Assembly: GCA_947441875.1 (NCBI GenBank) | Contig: CANEUR010000069.1 | Span: 1-5,948 of the forward strand | Source: Rickettsiales bacterium | Lineage (GTDB): Bacteria > Pseudomonadota > Alphaproteobacteria > Rickettsiales > UBA1997 | Reading direction: 5' to 3' | Length of the DNA: 5,948 nucleotides | Part shown: piece by piece, positions 5,508 to 5,948 of the stretch | Layout: each line of letters opens with the position of its first letter | Numbering within the stretch: the first letter of the stretch is position 1 | Notes under the pieces: model-generated | What the model was told of the DNA's origin: nothing | What the model saw: the letters and a program-made list of their open reading frames with translations, nothing else | Databases searched by the model: none | Program-made: the position numbers and the translations under genes

Positions 5508-5948
5508 TTATGAGTGGATTGCTCGGTTTTCAACAGCTAGTGCCGCTTCTTTTACTGCTTCGTTATAAGTTGGGTGAGCATGGCAAGTGCGCGCGATATC
5601 TTCGGCACTTCCGCCAAATTCGATAGCAACGACAATTTCATGAATGGTGTTGCCAGCTTCTCTGGCAATAATGTGGGCACCTAAAATTTTGTCGGTGGTG
5701 GCGCAAGATAAAATTTTTACAAAACCTTGTTCGTCGGCAGTGGCTCTGGCTCGAGAATTAGCCATCATTGAAAATTTACCTACTTTATAGGCGATATTTT
5801 GAGATTTTAATTCTTCTTCGGTTTTGCCAACACAAGCAACTTCTGGATAGGTATAAATAACATTTGGAATGCAATTATAATTTATATGTGGTTTTTGCCC
5901 TGCAATAATTTCGGCAACTGCCACACCTTCATCTTCGGCTTTGTGTGC
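5508..5948 (-). CDS. lpd: Dihydrolipoamide dehydrogenase (E3), C-terminal part, cut by right edge
   Basis: The frame is open to the right edge and the fragment covers the last 146 residues, so the protein starts outside the window. It begins in the middle of the typical AHKAEDEGVAVAE helix, which closes the second FAD-binding part. The dimer-interface domain follows, with IPNVIYTYPEVACVGKTEEE and the active-site HAHPTYNE. There, the second histidine (codon 5574-5576) and the glutamate (codon 5559-5561) form the His-Glu pair that serves the partner subunit's disulfide. The enzyme is a soluble flavoprotein that reoxidises lipoyl groups of pyruvate or 2-oxoglutarate dehydrogenase with NAD+. The redox-active cysteine pair lies outside the window. 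The GTG at 5924 is an internal valine, not a start. Which complex it serves cannot be told. The stop TAA at 5508 is followed by a hairpin. Confidence 0.96.
   Translation of the reverse strand, partial: AHKAEDEGVAVAEIIAGQKPHINYNCIPNVIYTYPEVACVGKTEEELKSQNIAYKVGKFSMMANSRARATADEQGFVKILSCATTDKILGAHIIAREAGNTIHEIVVAIEFGGSAEDIARTCHAHPTYNEAVKEAALAVENRAIHS

Overview
This is an AT-rich stretch in which every recognisable gene reads on the minus strand. In transcription order (right to left) they are: the C-terminal part of lpd (dihydrolipoamide dehydrogenase, cut by the right edge), an intergenic region of about 470 bp, acpP (acyl carrier protein), argG (argininosuccinate synthase), a ComEC/Rec2-type DNA-uptake channel, and the membrane half of an ABC exporter cut by the left edge. 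The left-edge exporter has no stop codon inside the window, so it is easy to miss. Its frame is open without interruption from an ATG at 905 to base 1.

The organism is most likely an alphaproteobacterium with a low-GC, probably reduced genome, of the kind seen in Rickettsiales, Holosporales and similar host-associated lineages. The Lpd, AcpP and ArgG sequences look alphaproteobacterial, and ComEC has the alphaproteobacterial type of C-terminus without a metallo-beta-lactamase active site. The codons are strongly A/T biased, and none of the four visible start codons has a Shine-Dalgarno sequence. A free-living low-GC alphaproteobacterium cannot be excluded. A standalone argG argues against Rickettsia itself, which lacks arginine synthesis, but fits lineages that kept it.

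Region by region: 1-905 is the exporter transmembrane domain. 965-3391 is comEC, with a lysine-rich low-complexity insertion. 3503-4720 is argG. 4726-4760 is a strong terminator hairpin between acpP and argG, ending only 16 bases before the argG start. 4793-5035 is acpP. 5036-5507 holds no confidently identified gene, but contains several dyads, a possible tiny ORF and direct repeats. 5508-5948 is lpd.

The genes do not form one pathway: they cover central carbon metabolism, fatty-acid synthesis, arginine synthesis, DNA uptake and export. argG, comEC and the exporter could share a transcript, with gaps of 111 and 59 bp and no convincing terminator between them. acpP appears to be terminated separately. 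I found no clear evidence of a previously undescribed system. The points most worth a second look are the lysine-rich insertion in ComEC, a strongly over-represented TTGCCAA/TTGGCAA word across the window, the terminator abutting argG, and the structured DNA between lpd and acpP.
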